Positions 1 to 14,421 of a stretch of DNA of 64,000 nt are shown in pieces (position 1 is the stretch's first letter; each line of letters opens with the position of its first letter). The position numbers were made by a program, and so were the translations under genes. This DNA is from Chrysomallon squamiferum. Its lineage: Eukaryota; Mollusca; Gastropoda; Neomphalida; Peltospiridae. The stretch is taken from positions 20,152,894 through 20,216,893 of the forward strand of contig CM022672.1 of NCBI GenBank assembly GCA_012295275.1, written 5' to 3'. Under the pieces are notes generated by a model. The model ran no database searches. It had not been told where the DNA came from and worked only from the letters and a program-made list of their open reading frames with translations.

Positions 1-615
1 CTGTAATAACAGAAACAACACAGTTTGTCACATAGTATAAAACAGCAGCAAGTACACAATTTTCCACACAATATCACAACAGCAACAGTAACTTCAATAG
101 TGTACAGAAGAACTGGGAAAATCAAAAGTCCAAAATAGTTATTTATAGTAAGTCATCTCTGACTCACCTAAACTGGTTATGTAGGTGTACTGTAACACAA
201 GTATTTTCTTGTCAGTTCAGTATATTCATTTATTTAATAATTTTTTTTTTTTTTTTTTTTTTGCTTCTTTTTTTCTTGGAAGTGATTGTTTAATATTTAA
301 AAGGGTAAATAATAATAATAATAGTAAATAAATAAATAAATGTGTTTTGATTAAATTTTAAATCTGATAGATCCACAGATAGACGTGAAAATGTATATAT
401 AAAATAAAGTTTATTGTCTAATTTTGCCTAATATATTTATGCCTTGTTTATGTCATTCTTGATGAGCAAAATGGCAGTTTGTGTGAATAGTTTTGAAAAA
501 AGTACAAGAAAAACTAAGATTTGATTTGTTGAAATAAGTAATAATTAGGTTCCTGAATCAGCATTAAGTAATTACAGCATTTTTACTAAGTTATATTTTT
601 TTGTGGTTATTTCAG
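1..615. other. Intron or upstream sequence of NUP188, no exon recognised
   Basis: The stretch is AT-rich with a poly-T run of about 22 bases near 240-262 and no segment that reads like NUP188. Upstream NUP188 exons for roughly the first 600-700 residues must lie before the window, so this is most likely intron. Confidence 0.6.
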
Positions 616-3296
616 GTTTTCTGTTCTATCTGTGGTTCCCATTGATATGCTAGGTTTCACCATTGAATGTTTGACCTGCGTAGCACCCAAACATCCCGAA
701 AAGGTAATATTTTGTTCTAAAGATGTGACAAATGTGCAAAGTAATAGGTGTGAGAAGAGAGAAATAATACAGGAAATAGAACAGATGGATGGTGCTGTGT
801 AAAGAAGTAATACTTAATAATGATTATGATGCACAAATCAGATATTAAGAAGCATTGTCTAAAGAATAATAAATGTAATATGTAATCACTATCATGACTA
901 TGCAAAAAATAAACTGGAAACACGTAACATAAATAAAAGGAAATAAATAAAGAAAACCCATTATTAAAATAAGTTGGAAAACCCTCAAAAACTAAAAAGG
1001 TTGATAAATACATCAGTTTACATATAAATTGTATTTTTATAGGGTGATCTAAATTATTTCATAATGATTTTTTTTTTTTTTTTTTTCTTCTAAAAAAATC
1101 TGTTGATCATCCAGCTACCTTTGTTACTTTTTGTGTGAGTTTAGAATTCTAGCCTGAGATATGATATCTTGTGCTGTTTCTTCTTCCAATCAGCATTCTA
1201 AAACTTGCCCATCAAAGACAGCAGCATGTTGTTTTAAATCCAGGGGAAGGTGCACATAAAGGATATTTTGTTGCTAATCTTTAAGAATAATATATGTAAT
1301 GTGCAGGTAGGTTTCTCCTTAAGTAATCATTATTTTAAAAAATATATGTGTTATGACTGATAACCAGGGAAGGTGCACATAAAGGATATTTTGTTGCTAA
1401 TTTTTAAAATAATATATGTTATGGTTTCATCCTAATTAACATTCATTTTATATGTTAATTTCCAGGTTTTTAAAATGGGTTAAAACATTCATTTTTGTTA
1501 ATTTCAGGTTTTGCATCCTTTCAGACAGAAAATTCTTAGATGATTTAAAATGTAGATGATTTAAAGTCTTGAGGTCTCTACTTTTTAAATTATGTTGATA
1601 AAAATGTATTTTTTTTTTTTTTTTTTTTTTTGGAATAATTGAATAAATATTTTAAATGCAGAATTAGATGGGAAAGTTTTATTATTATTATTATTTTTTT
1701 TAATTTGTCTTTATAGTAGAGGTATTTTTTAATATTCATTTCTAGAATTAATTTTTAATTTTTTTTAGTTACTATTTTTTTTTTAAAAGATATGCCTTTA
1801 AGTCTTTAAATCTGTTATTTATAATTGAAATAATTATTTTGTTTAATGTTTTTTTCATTATGCTTCTTATGATTTTTTTTAATAAAAATTTTAAAACAAA
1901 CATTGTATTATTAATAACTAGTGGGTTTATGTAGTTTAATTTATTTTTATTTTTATTTTATATATATATATATTATTTTATTATATTATTAAATTTTATC
2001 TTTTATTTTATTTATTTATTTATTTATTTTTTGGTTTAATTTATTGTATTTTATTGTCATTTTAAAAAAAAAATTTTTTATTTATTAGTGGGCATGGTCT
2101 CAGTTCTGGTTTATGTGGCTCTATTCTGGCCAGCACCGAATGTACACAAGGTCGTTACCCTCTGACCACAGCCTTTCTTGACCTGGTCTCAGAACTTGTG
2201 CAGGTAATTCTAAAATTTTAACTTTAATTTCTTTTTATCTCTTACTCTTGTTCACTAAAGCTATTTCAAATTACAGGTAAAATATTAAATTGAACTATCA
2301 TCAAAATTGTTATTTTTTTTATATATTTTTTTTTAAAAAAGAGGTCTTATTATTTTAACTTTATTACAGCCATTGTTCAAACTAGGACAGGAAGAAGAAC
2401 TTCAGTCAGTTGTGTTGTATATTCTGCGAGAAATCTTCCCGATGTATCATAAATGGAGATACTATGAAATGACTCGCAGGGAAACTATAGGTAAAAACAC
2501 TGGGAACATCTTGTGTATGAAATAGTCTATTGATAATTATATATTAAACAAGTCTGTTGATAATTAATATATGTATATATAGTTACTTTTTTTAAAAGCT
2601 TTCGTTAATAAAATATTTCACTCATTTAATAATTTACTTTTTTTTAATAATAAAATATTTTTATAATAAAAATGCCAGATTTCTTTATTTTATAATAAAA
2701 TATCATATATTTCTTTATGTTTACAATAAAAGACAAGTATTTTAAAATTTTATAACATCTTATTTTTTTCAAGTAAAATTGTGTATTTTACATTTTTATG
2801 ACAAAGACCTTCTTTTTTTAATCATAATAATAATTGAAAAAAAAAAAATTTAATAATAATAATAATAGTAATAACATCCATATTTTTATAATAAAATTCT
2901 CCTCACTCTTACTTTGTTTGATACCCAGTAGACTGTATTTTTTGAGGCTGCAGGGGGGATGTGGTCTTGTTAAAAATTCATTTATTCATCTACACATTAA
3001 TTCATTCATTCACCTCCACAGGTCAGAAATGTTTGAATGTGTTTCACAATGTGCTCAGTTTGGTCCACATGCAGAAAACGAAACAGCAGATAAAACGGTC
3101 AGTACTTATGTTCATATTTATTTGTATCTTAAATTATTTTTGTATTGTTTCGAAATATCCACAGTCAATAAACAATAAATGGGGGATATTTTTTACTTAT
3201 TAATGTTGAAAACTGAAAATGACATCAGTGTGAGCTGAAAGAATATGTAAATATTATACACTGGAGTTTTGCATGTGTATAATATTTACATACTCT

Positions 3297-3330
<34 letters not shown>

Positions 3331-6300
3331 ACACATTGGAAACTGGCAAAACCAGCAAGATCTCAGACCAGATCAGGCTGTCTGGTAATTGGTTGTTGGT
3401 TGGTATTAATTATACTTATCAGCAAGGTTAGACTTCCCAGTGCATTAAACCCATAATCATGTTTCAGATCTTCACTATGGTGTTATGGCAAAGCTCATTA
3501 TTTAATTATTTTGTTTTTGTTTTTGTTTTTGTTTTGTGCACAAGAAATAATTGTAAGTTAGTGATGTTTGGTTGTATTATCTTTCTTTCAGCAGTTTGAA
3601 GATTGATTTTTAAAATGTGTAATTGTTATTATTTGTTTTCCTGTCCTGCAGGCCGTGTTTACAAGAGATGTGTGTTTACAGCTTACTGTTTACTGAGGCA
3701 GGACGTGCTCTTCTGGACATTCTTTCCACCGGAGTCGACAACGTTGAGCAGGCTTTGGCACAGCAGGGGAGGTAATTCTCATCAGTGTGGAATCATATAA
3801 GGGGAATAATTTCATAAATCCCTAATGAAGATGGCTTCAGAAAGGAAAGAGAACTCTTTCCTTTTAAACATCTTAACTATTTTCCTTAAAAGTGCTCCAA
3901 AAACGATTATAGTAAATTGAATGAATTAAATTTTACAGTAAATACAAATTATTTTTTTTTTTTAAATAACATTTCCACCAGCTTAGTTTTCCATAGAAAA
4001 GTGTGGATTGATCCTCTGTAGTAATATAAAATAGTTTTTTTCTTTTTGTTCTTTTTACTTCAAATTTTCAAATGTTTGGTATATAGCCTATAGGATTTGT
4101 TATTGTTTTTTGTATCTACAAACAGCTCTTACTAAAGAGAAAACAGCAGCTTTCATGTGTCATCATTTACATATTATTTTATTGCCATACTTAACTGGTA
4201 GCTAAGACTGCTTGACTGAAAGAAAAAAGTATCTTGGAAATATATAAGATAAAATCTTAACCACTCAAACATACGTAACATAGCACAAAAGGGAACACTA
4301 TTAATAAATTGGTGATTATTTATATTTCATTTATTATCTAAAAAAAATATTTCTTTTAGCACATCTGAAGGTGGAGGTGTTGAACTCATACAGCTCATAC
4401 AGATGTCATTTTCTGTTCTCAATCGTCTTCTCCTGCTGCGATCTCCAGAACTGCCACTGTCACCAACAGAAAGAGCCCTGTCATCTCAACCAGCAGGACG
4501 TCAGCATCAACACATTGTCGCTACAATTGCTCAGTACATCTATCACAGACACAATCCTCGGCTACCTACACTTGGGACAGTGCTGTTAAAGAGACTTGCT
4601 CTTGTATGCTTGATAATTAATCATTTTATTTGTTATCATTAAAAAGAATATCAAAGAAAGCCAAAATGAGAAAAAAAAGTGAATGTGATGGAAAAGAATG
4701 TGTTAACATTTGAATAGAATATTAATCTGAAGCAGAATTTTAGTTGTCTTATTCCTTTCTTAGGATCAAACTATTCATTTACTTCAATGAATTTAAATGT
4801 GACATTATCTGCAGCATGTACTCAATTTAGGTGAAGTTTACACTAGAGACAAGTAAGATCTATTCATTTCATTATGTTAAAATTATGTAATGAAAAATAA
4901 AAGTTACTTTCAGGTTTCTCCGATGTCAATCTTGGCTTGTCTAGGCAATGATGCAGAACCCATCAAAGATATGTATCTGAGTCGTCTTCAGGCTCTGTCT
5001 GAGGTATTTTTGACATTTTTATAATTATGTGTGTCTGTATAAGAGTGTGTGTATGTGTATGTCTGTATAAATCTCAGGATTTGTTTTAAGGAAATTTTAT
5101 ATGTAGATAAATCCATGTCCAGTAATTGTTTTAATAAATTATATCACGTGATAATTGTTACAAATATATTGAATTTGTGTGTTCAGAAAGTGATAGGTCT
5201 AAATTTAAGGTTTAGTTAGTATCTTTTTATGGGTGTGTTTTTTTCATGCGTCTTTCTATCTGTAATTTTTATTTAAAAAAACAATTAGGGTCCAAGTTGA
5301 ATAACTGTAGCACATTTTCTTTCATTTTTTAAACACATATTTTAATCTTTCAGTTCCAAATTATGCTGGAATTTTTGTTTTTATTTTTTATTTTCTAATC
5401 ATAAATATATGAATTTTCAAATATTTCATTTTTGATATTATGTTAGGATCTACATTTAAAAGTGACAATCCTAGAACTGCTGTCAGTATGTGTAGATTCA
5501 CAACCTGGTCTTATTGAAGTTTTCCTGAATGTACAAACCTCTGACTCAACAAGTGGCAAAAAGGTAATAGTAGGAAGACTTAAAATAATTTCTAAATTTA
5601 TTTCTAATGCTTAATATTATAGTTTTCATTACAAATTATTTGCTAATTTTTTCACATCTTCATATGGTTAGCAAAACATATTAAATGAATAATTAATTAT
5701 CTTCCATGTAAATAAAATGATTTTTAAATGTAAATCTTTTTTATTTTCATACTATCATTGTTCTTGCAATAGATATAGTGAATTTTTTTCCTTAGAATAA
5801 TCAAATTGTTTTTAGCTTTGGTCCTATGCCTTAAAATTATATAACTGTTTACTATAATCTTTTTTATTTTTATACATTACTTATTTTATCTTTTAAACAG
5901 CAGGACCTCATTTTAGGCAAAAGCAGTTGTCTACAGACAGTTCTTAATTTGATGGATTTGAAAAAGCAGGTGAGTAAAATAAATTATTTAATGAAAAACA
6001 AACAGTAAAGAATTAGAATTATATTAATAATATTATTTCCATGTATTTATGTACTGTGTAATGAGTGTGTGATACAATTTAAAAAAAAAATTAAAAGTGT
6101 TCATTCAAACTCCAAAAATTCCACATATTTTTTATTTTTTATTTTTTATTTTTACTAGAATGGCCAGTGACAACAACAAGAACAATTTATAATAGATATA
6201 TTTTTTTTTTTTTTTTTTTAATTTAAAGATCAAATACAGTTTTTAGTACTCTGAGAAAAATAATTTTCTTTTTGTAGTCATTAAGGAGAATGTATAAATG

Positions 6301-7380
6301 TTTTCATGTTGTTATTATTATTTATTTATTTATTTTATTTTTTTGCCAGGGCACCTACCAATGTCCGCCAGATCTCCTGTGTGCTTGTGCTGGGTTGGTT
6401 AATGCTCTGTGGCAAGGGATGCGAGAAACAGCAATGGAAGTTCTGCGTGCCAAGTAAAAAAAAATATATATTAATTTTAAAAATCATAAATGGTTTATTA
6501 TTATATTTTTTTTATTATTTTGTTTGTGTTTTTGTGGTTGTGGAATGGGTAGAAATTTATTAGACTTATTTTGAAATTATGGATTTATTTTGAACTTATG
6601 TGTGTGCTTTCCTGTCAGTTACGGATGTATATGTAAGTGTTTATGGCATGAATGTGTTTTCACTTGTGTGTGAGTATTAAATGTTTATTTAAGTGAAAAA
6701 CAAATCTATCTGTGTTAATTATTTTGAAAGGTTTCTTTACTATTACTGACAGATTTATTGTGTGTGATTTTCAGGGAGTCATTTTGGCCAAGTATTTGTA
6801 AGCCAATTCTCAGTGATTTGACAGATGTGGGGAGTGAGGAGGATGGTCTTCAGGTAATAAATTATTTTTATTTTTATTTAAAGCCATTTTTTTTTAAGTT
6901 ATGGTATATTTTTGTTGACTTTATATCATTGTTTAACATGATGTGTTTATGTAATGTATACATATTTGTATTTGTAAGTGTGTGTGTGTGTGTGTGTGTT
7001 TGTCTGCTTATATTTATATTTATATATATTTGAATTTTCTCTTTCTGTTTAATATTATTTGTATATTATTTCCATTATTTGTATTAAATAGTTAACACAT
7101 ATATTTTATTACTTTTTTAAAATTATTATTCAGATTAGGAACTATGAAACAAAGACTGCATCTTATGTCTTTAAAATAATTGCCCAAGAAATCTACCTTG
7201 TTTTCAGGTACTGTAGATTCTTTTGAAAATTTTATTTTTATCTTTCATAATTTCAAGGGTTAATATACACAGATTTCAGTTATAAATAAGTGACAAATGT
7301 AGTTATAGAAATATATAAAAATAATTTTTATAAATTTGAAAGAGTTAATTTTTATATGCTTTTATATTTTTCTTTCATAC

Positions 7381-7417
<37 letters not shown>

Positions 7418-7951
7418 TTTTCTTTTTTAAATATATTTTTAAATTATGGTAATAACAGCTACTTTGGTTTTTGCATAGCATGTTTTCATCAGTATACCTT
7501 TTTATAAATTAGGAGAAAAAAAATTACTTAAAACTTGAAGTTATTCTTTTCTATAGATTGAAATCATAGCAATAAAAGATACAGTGGATTTATTTTGTTT
7601 GAATGTTTTTAGTACAAAACTGGATGAAAGACTGAAGAAAGTTTTGGGAGAAATTGCCAAAGAAAACAGACTGTTATACTGGTCAAAGGTGATTTTTCAA
7701 AACTTTTTCATTTTAGAATTACAGACGGATAAATCTGGAAGTTACAGTTTCTGATTTTATCTTTATTTAGTTATATAAAGTAATATTTGATTTTGTTTAT
7801 ACCAAGTGTACCACAAGTTTACCAAGTGTACCATAGAAAAAAAAAGGATATTTTCTACACAAAAATAAAAGAAAAAAAAAATGAAATGTAATAATGATAT
7901 AAAATAAAGTAAAATAATTCTTACATTAATTTGATATTTTTTTATAAAGAT

Positions 7952-7993
<42 letters not shown>

Positions 7994-9759
7994 CTCTTAT
8001 GAATATAAACTTGTCAATAAGTAAATAAAAAATGTTTTGTGAAAACAGTTTATTCGAGAGAGTCTGGAAGATCAAAGCAAACTGGTGGAAGATGTTGAAG
8101 ACAGTCTGGCTGACAATGCTACTTTGCAACTTCTGTTGTCATGGAAAAATTTGCTTGTCACAATCACCAAGTACAAGGTTAGTAACTTCAGTATTTTTAC
8201 AAAGAACTAAAGCTACTTCAGTATTGTTATACAGAGTTAAAGACACTTCATTATAGTTATACATAGTTAGTCACTTCAGTATTATACACAGTTAAAGTGA
8301 CTGGTATTGTTATACATAGTTAAAGTCACTTCATTATTATAAATAGTTAAAATGACTTAAATATTGTTATACATCGTTAAAGTCACTTTAGTATTATACA
8401 TAGTTAAAATGATTCAGTATTGGTATACATAGTTATGTCATTCAATAATTATGCATAGTTAAAATGACTTCAGTATTGTTAAACAAATTTAAAAATTTCA
8501 GTATTATACATTGTTAAAATGATTTAAATATTGTTATACATAGATAAAGTCACATCAGTATTGTACAGTTAGAGTCACTTCAGTATTTCAGTATTATTAT
8601 ATACAGTCAAAGTTAATTTTCCTATTATTACATATAATCACCTCATTATTGTTGTACAAAGTTATTTTAAAAAAAAAAATATTATACTGTTTCCTTCAAA
8701 AGGAGCAAATTGAAAATTGAAAATGTACACATAATTTAATTAGTTAGTTTTTTCTTGTAATTGTTGTTTCAATTATTATTATTTTATTATTTTATCATTT
8801 TAAATTATTTAGTTAATCAGAAAATGTGAAATATAAGCTTTGAAATTATATATCTATTGTGTCTGTGTGTGTGTGTTTAAAATCATTGTTGTGTAATGAC
8901 CCATTATAAATTTTATAGAGAACACAACTAAATTTAGTATTTTGGTTTATGGCTAAGCCTTTATTTGAAATATTCAGCATGTTAATTTATGCTTTTTAGC
9001 AACTTATTATTTTAATCAAGCTTTATTAAGCTTGGAGATTGGTGATAAATAAAGAAAAGAAAAACAATTCATCTAAAAAAACTCAAAATAAAAGAATAAA
9101 TGGCTACAACTTCTAAAACATACACTAGCATCACACATTTATTTGTCCTCAATGGTTTTACCTGCAGGTTGAAGAACTGGGTGTCACAGACAAAATAAAG
9201 AAGATTCTTCTCTCTGATCTGTTAGCTGGAATCAAAGCTCAGGTTACCTCTTTGCTATATTTTAATTAACAATGTTAACATATATACATGACCATGAATG
9301 TGTATATATTATGACACTGGAGGTTTTTTTTAATAACGATCAAAAGAAAAAATGAAAAAAAGGATTAACATTCCATATATACTTGAAATACATTTTCTTA
9401 CAATTTCTTTCTGGATCTGATCAGAAACTGATTATTTGTTAAATGTTTTGTTGAGTAATTGCTAGTTGTTATATTAATGAAATAAGAAATTATGTTTTTA
9501 TAGTGGGTAGAGAATTACTATCTACTGAGAATTATTAATGTGTTTATTATGCTGCTGCTGTTATGTCTGAACATTTTCAGAAAAATAACTCTTAATTATT
9601 ATTTCATAATACTGTTGATTGTTAATTTTGACTGCTTCTACACAAACATAAGCACACAAACAAATATGAGCACTAATGCGAGCATACATACACTCATACA
9701 GACACACATATATACTATATTTTATACATTAATACACACACGTACATGTACATATACAA

Positions 9760-9812
<53 letters not shown>

Positions 9813-12686
9813 CACACACACACACATACATATACACATACATTAATTAACATACATGCATGGATGCGCATAGAAACATTTAAATTTTAAATTAACAGTT
9901 TTTAATAATTATTTATTTATATTTTATATATTGTTGTTTGTTTTTTCAGTTTGATGCCACCACTCTAACTCCATTACACAAGAAACTTGCAGCTGTTTCC
10001 AGTGCTTTGTACTTCACACTGCTGAAATCATGGGTTAGGTATGTGATGGTGTAACAAACTATCTTTTTATGAAATCCACACCATTGTCTCACTGCAAATA
10101 ATAAACATTTAAAAAAAATGCTATCAATATTCACTTTCTCCTTTTTATTATATGTATATATTTTTTTCATTTTATTTGTCTTCATTTATAAATTTCAAAA
10201 AACAGTTGATTGTTTCTTATGTTGGGATGTTGTTGAACATTCATTCATTTATAAATTTCAATAAATTATATTTATCAAGTCTATCTTTAAAATGAATGTA
10301 GAGACCATATTTTTCAGGCTGTTGATCTTAAAAGATAAAAAATGCACAGTTTAAATCAAATATATAATGAAAATGATAATAATGTTTTATACATATATAC
10401 ATACATACGTGTGTGTGTGATTTCTTTCCTTGATGGATGAAAATCTACATTTTTCATGTTTTTTTTTAAATAATCATTGTCAAAATTTATCATGGATGTT
10501 TATTTTCAGAAAGATTTTAGTTTCTATTTTCTCTTTACAAATATTTGAAAATAAATAATAATTTCTCTGAACAATAATAATAATAATTTCTTAACTGTTC
10601 AATGTTTTTAGATCCAATCCATGATAACCTACTTTGAGAAATAAAATCAGAGTAGTTTTATATCGTAATTAATCAATATTGTTAAAAAAAATAGTTTTAT
10701 ATTATATATTCATTTGTTTGCTATTTTGACATTTCATTTTGAATGCCATATCTAAATATTATAAATTTACCAAATATTAAGAAACAATTTATTTGTTTTA
10801 GCAATATTATTATTTTCAGAGCATTAATAAATTTAATTCATTGAACTGTTTATTTGTTTAAGCATTATTATTATATACAGAACATTAAGTTATTAAACTG
10901 TTCAAGCAGTATTATTATATACAGAACATTTTGTTATTAAACTGTTCAAGCAGAATTCTCACATAAATACATTACAGCTGTGTCAACAAACCTTCTGACA
11001 TCATGTCTCACTGAAAGTCTTCAAGATGTTGCTAGTTTGGCTTTAGTTCAGTGCAAAAAAAATGGGAAAGTATGATCCCCTCAGTTCAAAATTGGCTTAA
11101 TTGCATCACTGACTGCCATTCTGCAACAAAGACAAATAATATTTTAATTAAATATTAAAATTAGTCTCACTGAATGAAATGCAAAATTATTTGAAAATGT
11201 AGCCATAAAATTGCTGTTTTTCACAGATTAGTACTGTTAATTAGTTCAGTAAAGTTTTAAAAATGTACAGAAATAAACCATTAAAATAAACCATCTGAAA
11301 ATCATGTCATAAAATATTAAAATGAGCATTAATACTGATTTTTCAATGAAATATTAAAATTATCCTATTAGCATAAAAGGTCAATTTCATTTAAAAAAAA
11401 AAAAAAATTGGAATAAAATTTTTAATTTCAAATTAATTAAAAATTAATATTTTAATTGGTTTAATAAAATAATGAAAAATATTTTAAAAATGTATTTGAT
11501 TCTAAAATTGCATAAAAAAAAAGTTTTTTGATGGACATAAAAACAGAACGTTATTATTTTTTTTCATTGTTTAAAATTTTAGTTCCATTTATTTCTTTTT
11601 TTTAATATTTTCTGATCCAAAGTAGTGATGACTTATTTAAAATACATTGAAGAATTTAAAACCTTTGGTGAAACCATCTGCTTTATACTGAAAAACCTTC
11701 ACCTCTGTAATTGCATCAGTTCATCATAAAATTTGTAACGAAATGTTTTATGTACAAGGTGATGTCAGCATCAAAGGTTAATAATAACTTCAGATATTTG
11801 GTCTTTTGTGGTATTTAATTTTTACTAAGGTTTGAATAATGTAAAAATATATTTTAAAAAAAAACTGTTCAAAATGTTTAAAAGATTTAAATAGATTTAT
11901 ACATCCCATTTTTAGATTTGATTATTGCAGAAAAATATTTAAAGAAAAGCCAGTGGGCTTACATTATCCTTTAAATTGATAAATTAAAATAATTAAGACA
12001 TGGTAAATAAATTTAATACTGACATTATAAAAATTTCATCAATTTTCACCTTTGAACAAATTATTAAAATTAAATTAATGGGGTTTTGGTGGTTTTTTTT
12101 TTACATTTTATAAAAATGATAAAGGCTGAAAATTAACCAATATGAGCATTGTTGTGTTTATGCCTTATTAAGCAAATGTAACAAACTTTGGTATTGTTGG
12201 ATTTCAACAGCTCCAGATAGCTGCATGCAGTCTGCTGGGTGAACTGATAGAGCGCATCGGTGATGACAACATCTGGTTGCCTGATATACAGAAAAACTGC
12301 ATCATCTTGATGCTGCTGGTCTCTATAGAGGATCACATGAAGGTAATAAAAGAATCAATAAATGAATGTTTGTTTAATAACACCATAACATGTTAATATT
12401 AATTAGCTTTCAAAAGTGTATGCATAAATGTATACATAAATGTATGCATAAATGTATGCATTCATGCATGCATGCACATATGTGTGTGTGTATATGTATG
12501 CATTTATTGTGTATGTATGAATATAGTTTATATATATGAACTATGTATGTATGTATGTATGTATGTATGTATTATATATGTACACATGTATCATTTGTAT
12601 GTATGTATATATATATATATATGAACTATGTATGTATGTATGTATGTATGTATGTATTATATATGTACACATGTATCATTTGTATG

Positions 12687-12721
<35 letters not shown>

Positions 12722-13376
12722 CATATATTTTATAATGACTTGCAATGAACAAGCTGCCATCTCTCTTTTCACAGCTTTTATCGGCTTGAATCAAGGCATT
12801 TAGTAATAACTAGAAAATAAATTACCTTCCACCTTCTTCATTAAATCAGTTGAAGCCTCTGTCTGGATTGGGAAATAACCCTATTTTAGCTCCTGTCTAG
12901 CCTTTCACCACATTTTATATCATTAATGATCAGTAATGAGGGTAATTTTAAATGAAATGTTTCACATTTCAGGTCAAGCAAGGACTGTCCTACGTACACA
13001 CAGTGTTTCTCTTGCTGCTTGCAATGGCCAAATCAGAAGCAGTAAGTTTTGATTTATCTGGTAGATATATAGACTGACAGATAGATTTGTGTTTGTACCT
13101 TTTTTCTTCTTCATTTTCATTTATTTATTTATTTAATTAATTTAATTTTTTATAATTTAAAAAAAAAAAAAATTTTTTTGGGGTGAAATTGTGGTTTACA
13201 AACAATATTTATTTAAAAAAATTTATTATGATGCTGTTATGTATAATTTTTTTTACATTTTAATATTATATTTTCATATATATATATATTGTGGTTTCCA
13301 TACAATGTTTGTTTTAAAAATTTATTATAATGCTGTTACGTATAATTCTTTTTTAAATTTTAATATTATATTTTCA

Positions 13377-13407
<31 letters not shown>

Positions 13408-14390
13408 CTTTTTTTAAACAGAGAAAGATAAGTTATATAAAGTTATTTTAAATGTAAATATGACTTTCCTGCTTTGAATTTCTGTCGTATGTATCTTGTG
13501 AATTTCCATAAACTTTTACTCATATTATTTTCCACAATTGTCACAAATATTTTATTTATTTATTTATTTATTTGTCTGTAATATAATTTGTTTTTTTTGT
13601 TTTTTGTTTTTTTTTGTTCAGTGTAAATATAACTAAATAAAACTAATGTTCTATAAATGACAATCACTGAATGATTGTTTTATGTAATGCATGGATAACA
13701 ACTATGAGTTTTAATAAATATACATGTTTGTGTGTGTGTGTGTGTGTGTAATACAGGAAATACATATTTTCAGAAAAGTTTTCTTGAAAAATTCATTCAG
13801 TCCATTCAGATTGAAACACTTGATTCCTGTTAAATCTCCAACAGTCCATTCAACTCCTAACCAATCAACGAACACAAGCACCAGTTTCAACTACGTTACT
13901 TTCAGTACAGTGATAACATGTATTTTCTGAAATTTCATTATAATAATAAATCTTTCCTTTAGCATATATATATGTTTTAAAAAAAAAATGACAAGTTGTT
14001 GTTGTTGCTGTGTTTTCAGGGAGCTGCAGCTCTAGCACTAGGAAATGTGACAAGTCACACCTGTCTGGTTGTCACTAACTGTTACACAAATGACGATTTC
14101 TTCACCAGGACACCAGCACCAGCCAAGGTTGGGCAGCATACATTCTTTACTACGTATTTAGCACCATCCGTCAACTGTCAGTTATACTTAAAAAAATATG
14201 TGTTATTCATGGTGTGTGTGTCTGCTTGTGAGAAACATTGTATCTGTACATATTTTCATGTCTGTATATATATATATATATATATTCACATATATTTACA
14301 AGTGTGTGACTTACTAAATTATACCCACTACATTCCATTTAACTTATAATTATTCTTTTAATTATTTATTTTAAAAATATATTACCTTTT

Positions 14391-14421
<31 letters not shown>

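Noticed and set aside
717-1013. Minus-strand 98-residue open frame
   Set aside because: AT-rich low-complexity translation inside a NUP188 intron, with no homology and no splice sites.
8178-8625. Regularly spaced repeats resembling a CRISPR array
   Set aside because: There are no conserved repeat/unique spacer pairs; the units are degenerate head-to-tail minisatellite copies in an animal intron.
12536-12803. Tyr/Cys/Met-rich plus-strand open frames
   Set aside because: They are translations of TATG/TA microsatellites.
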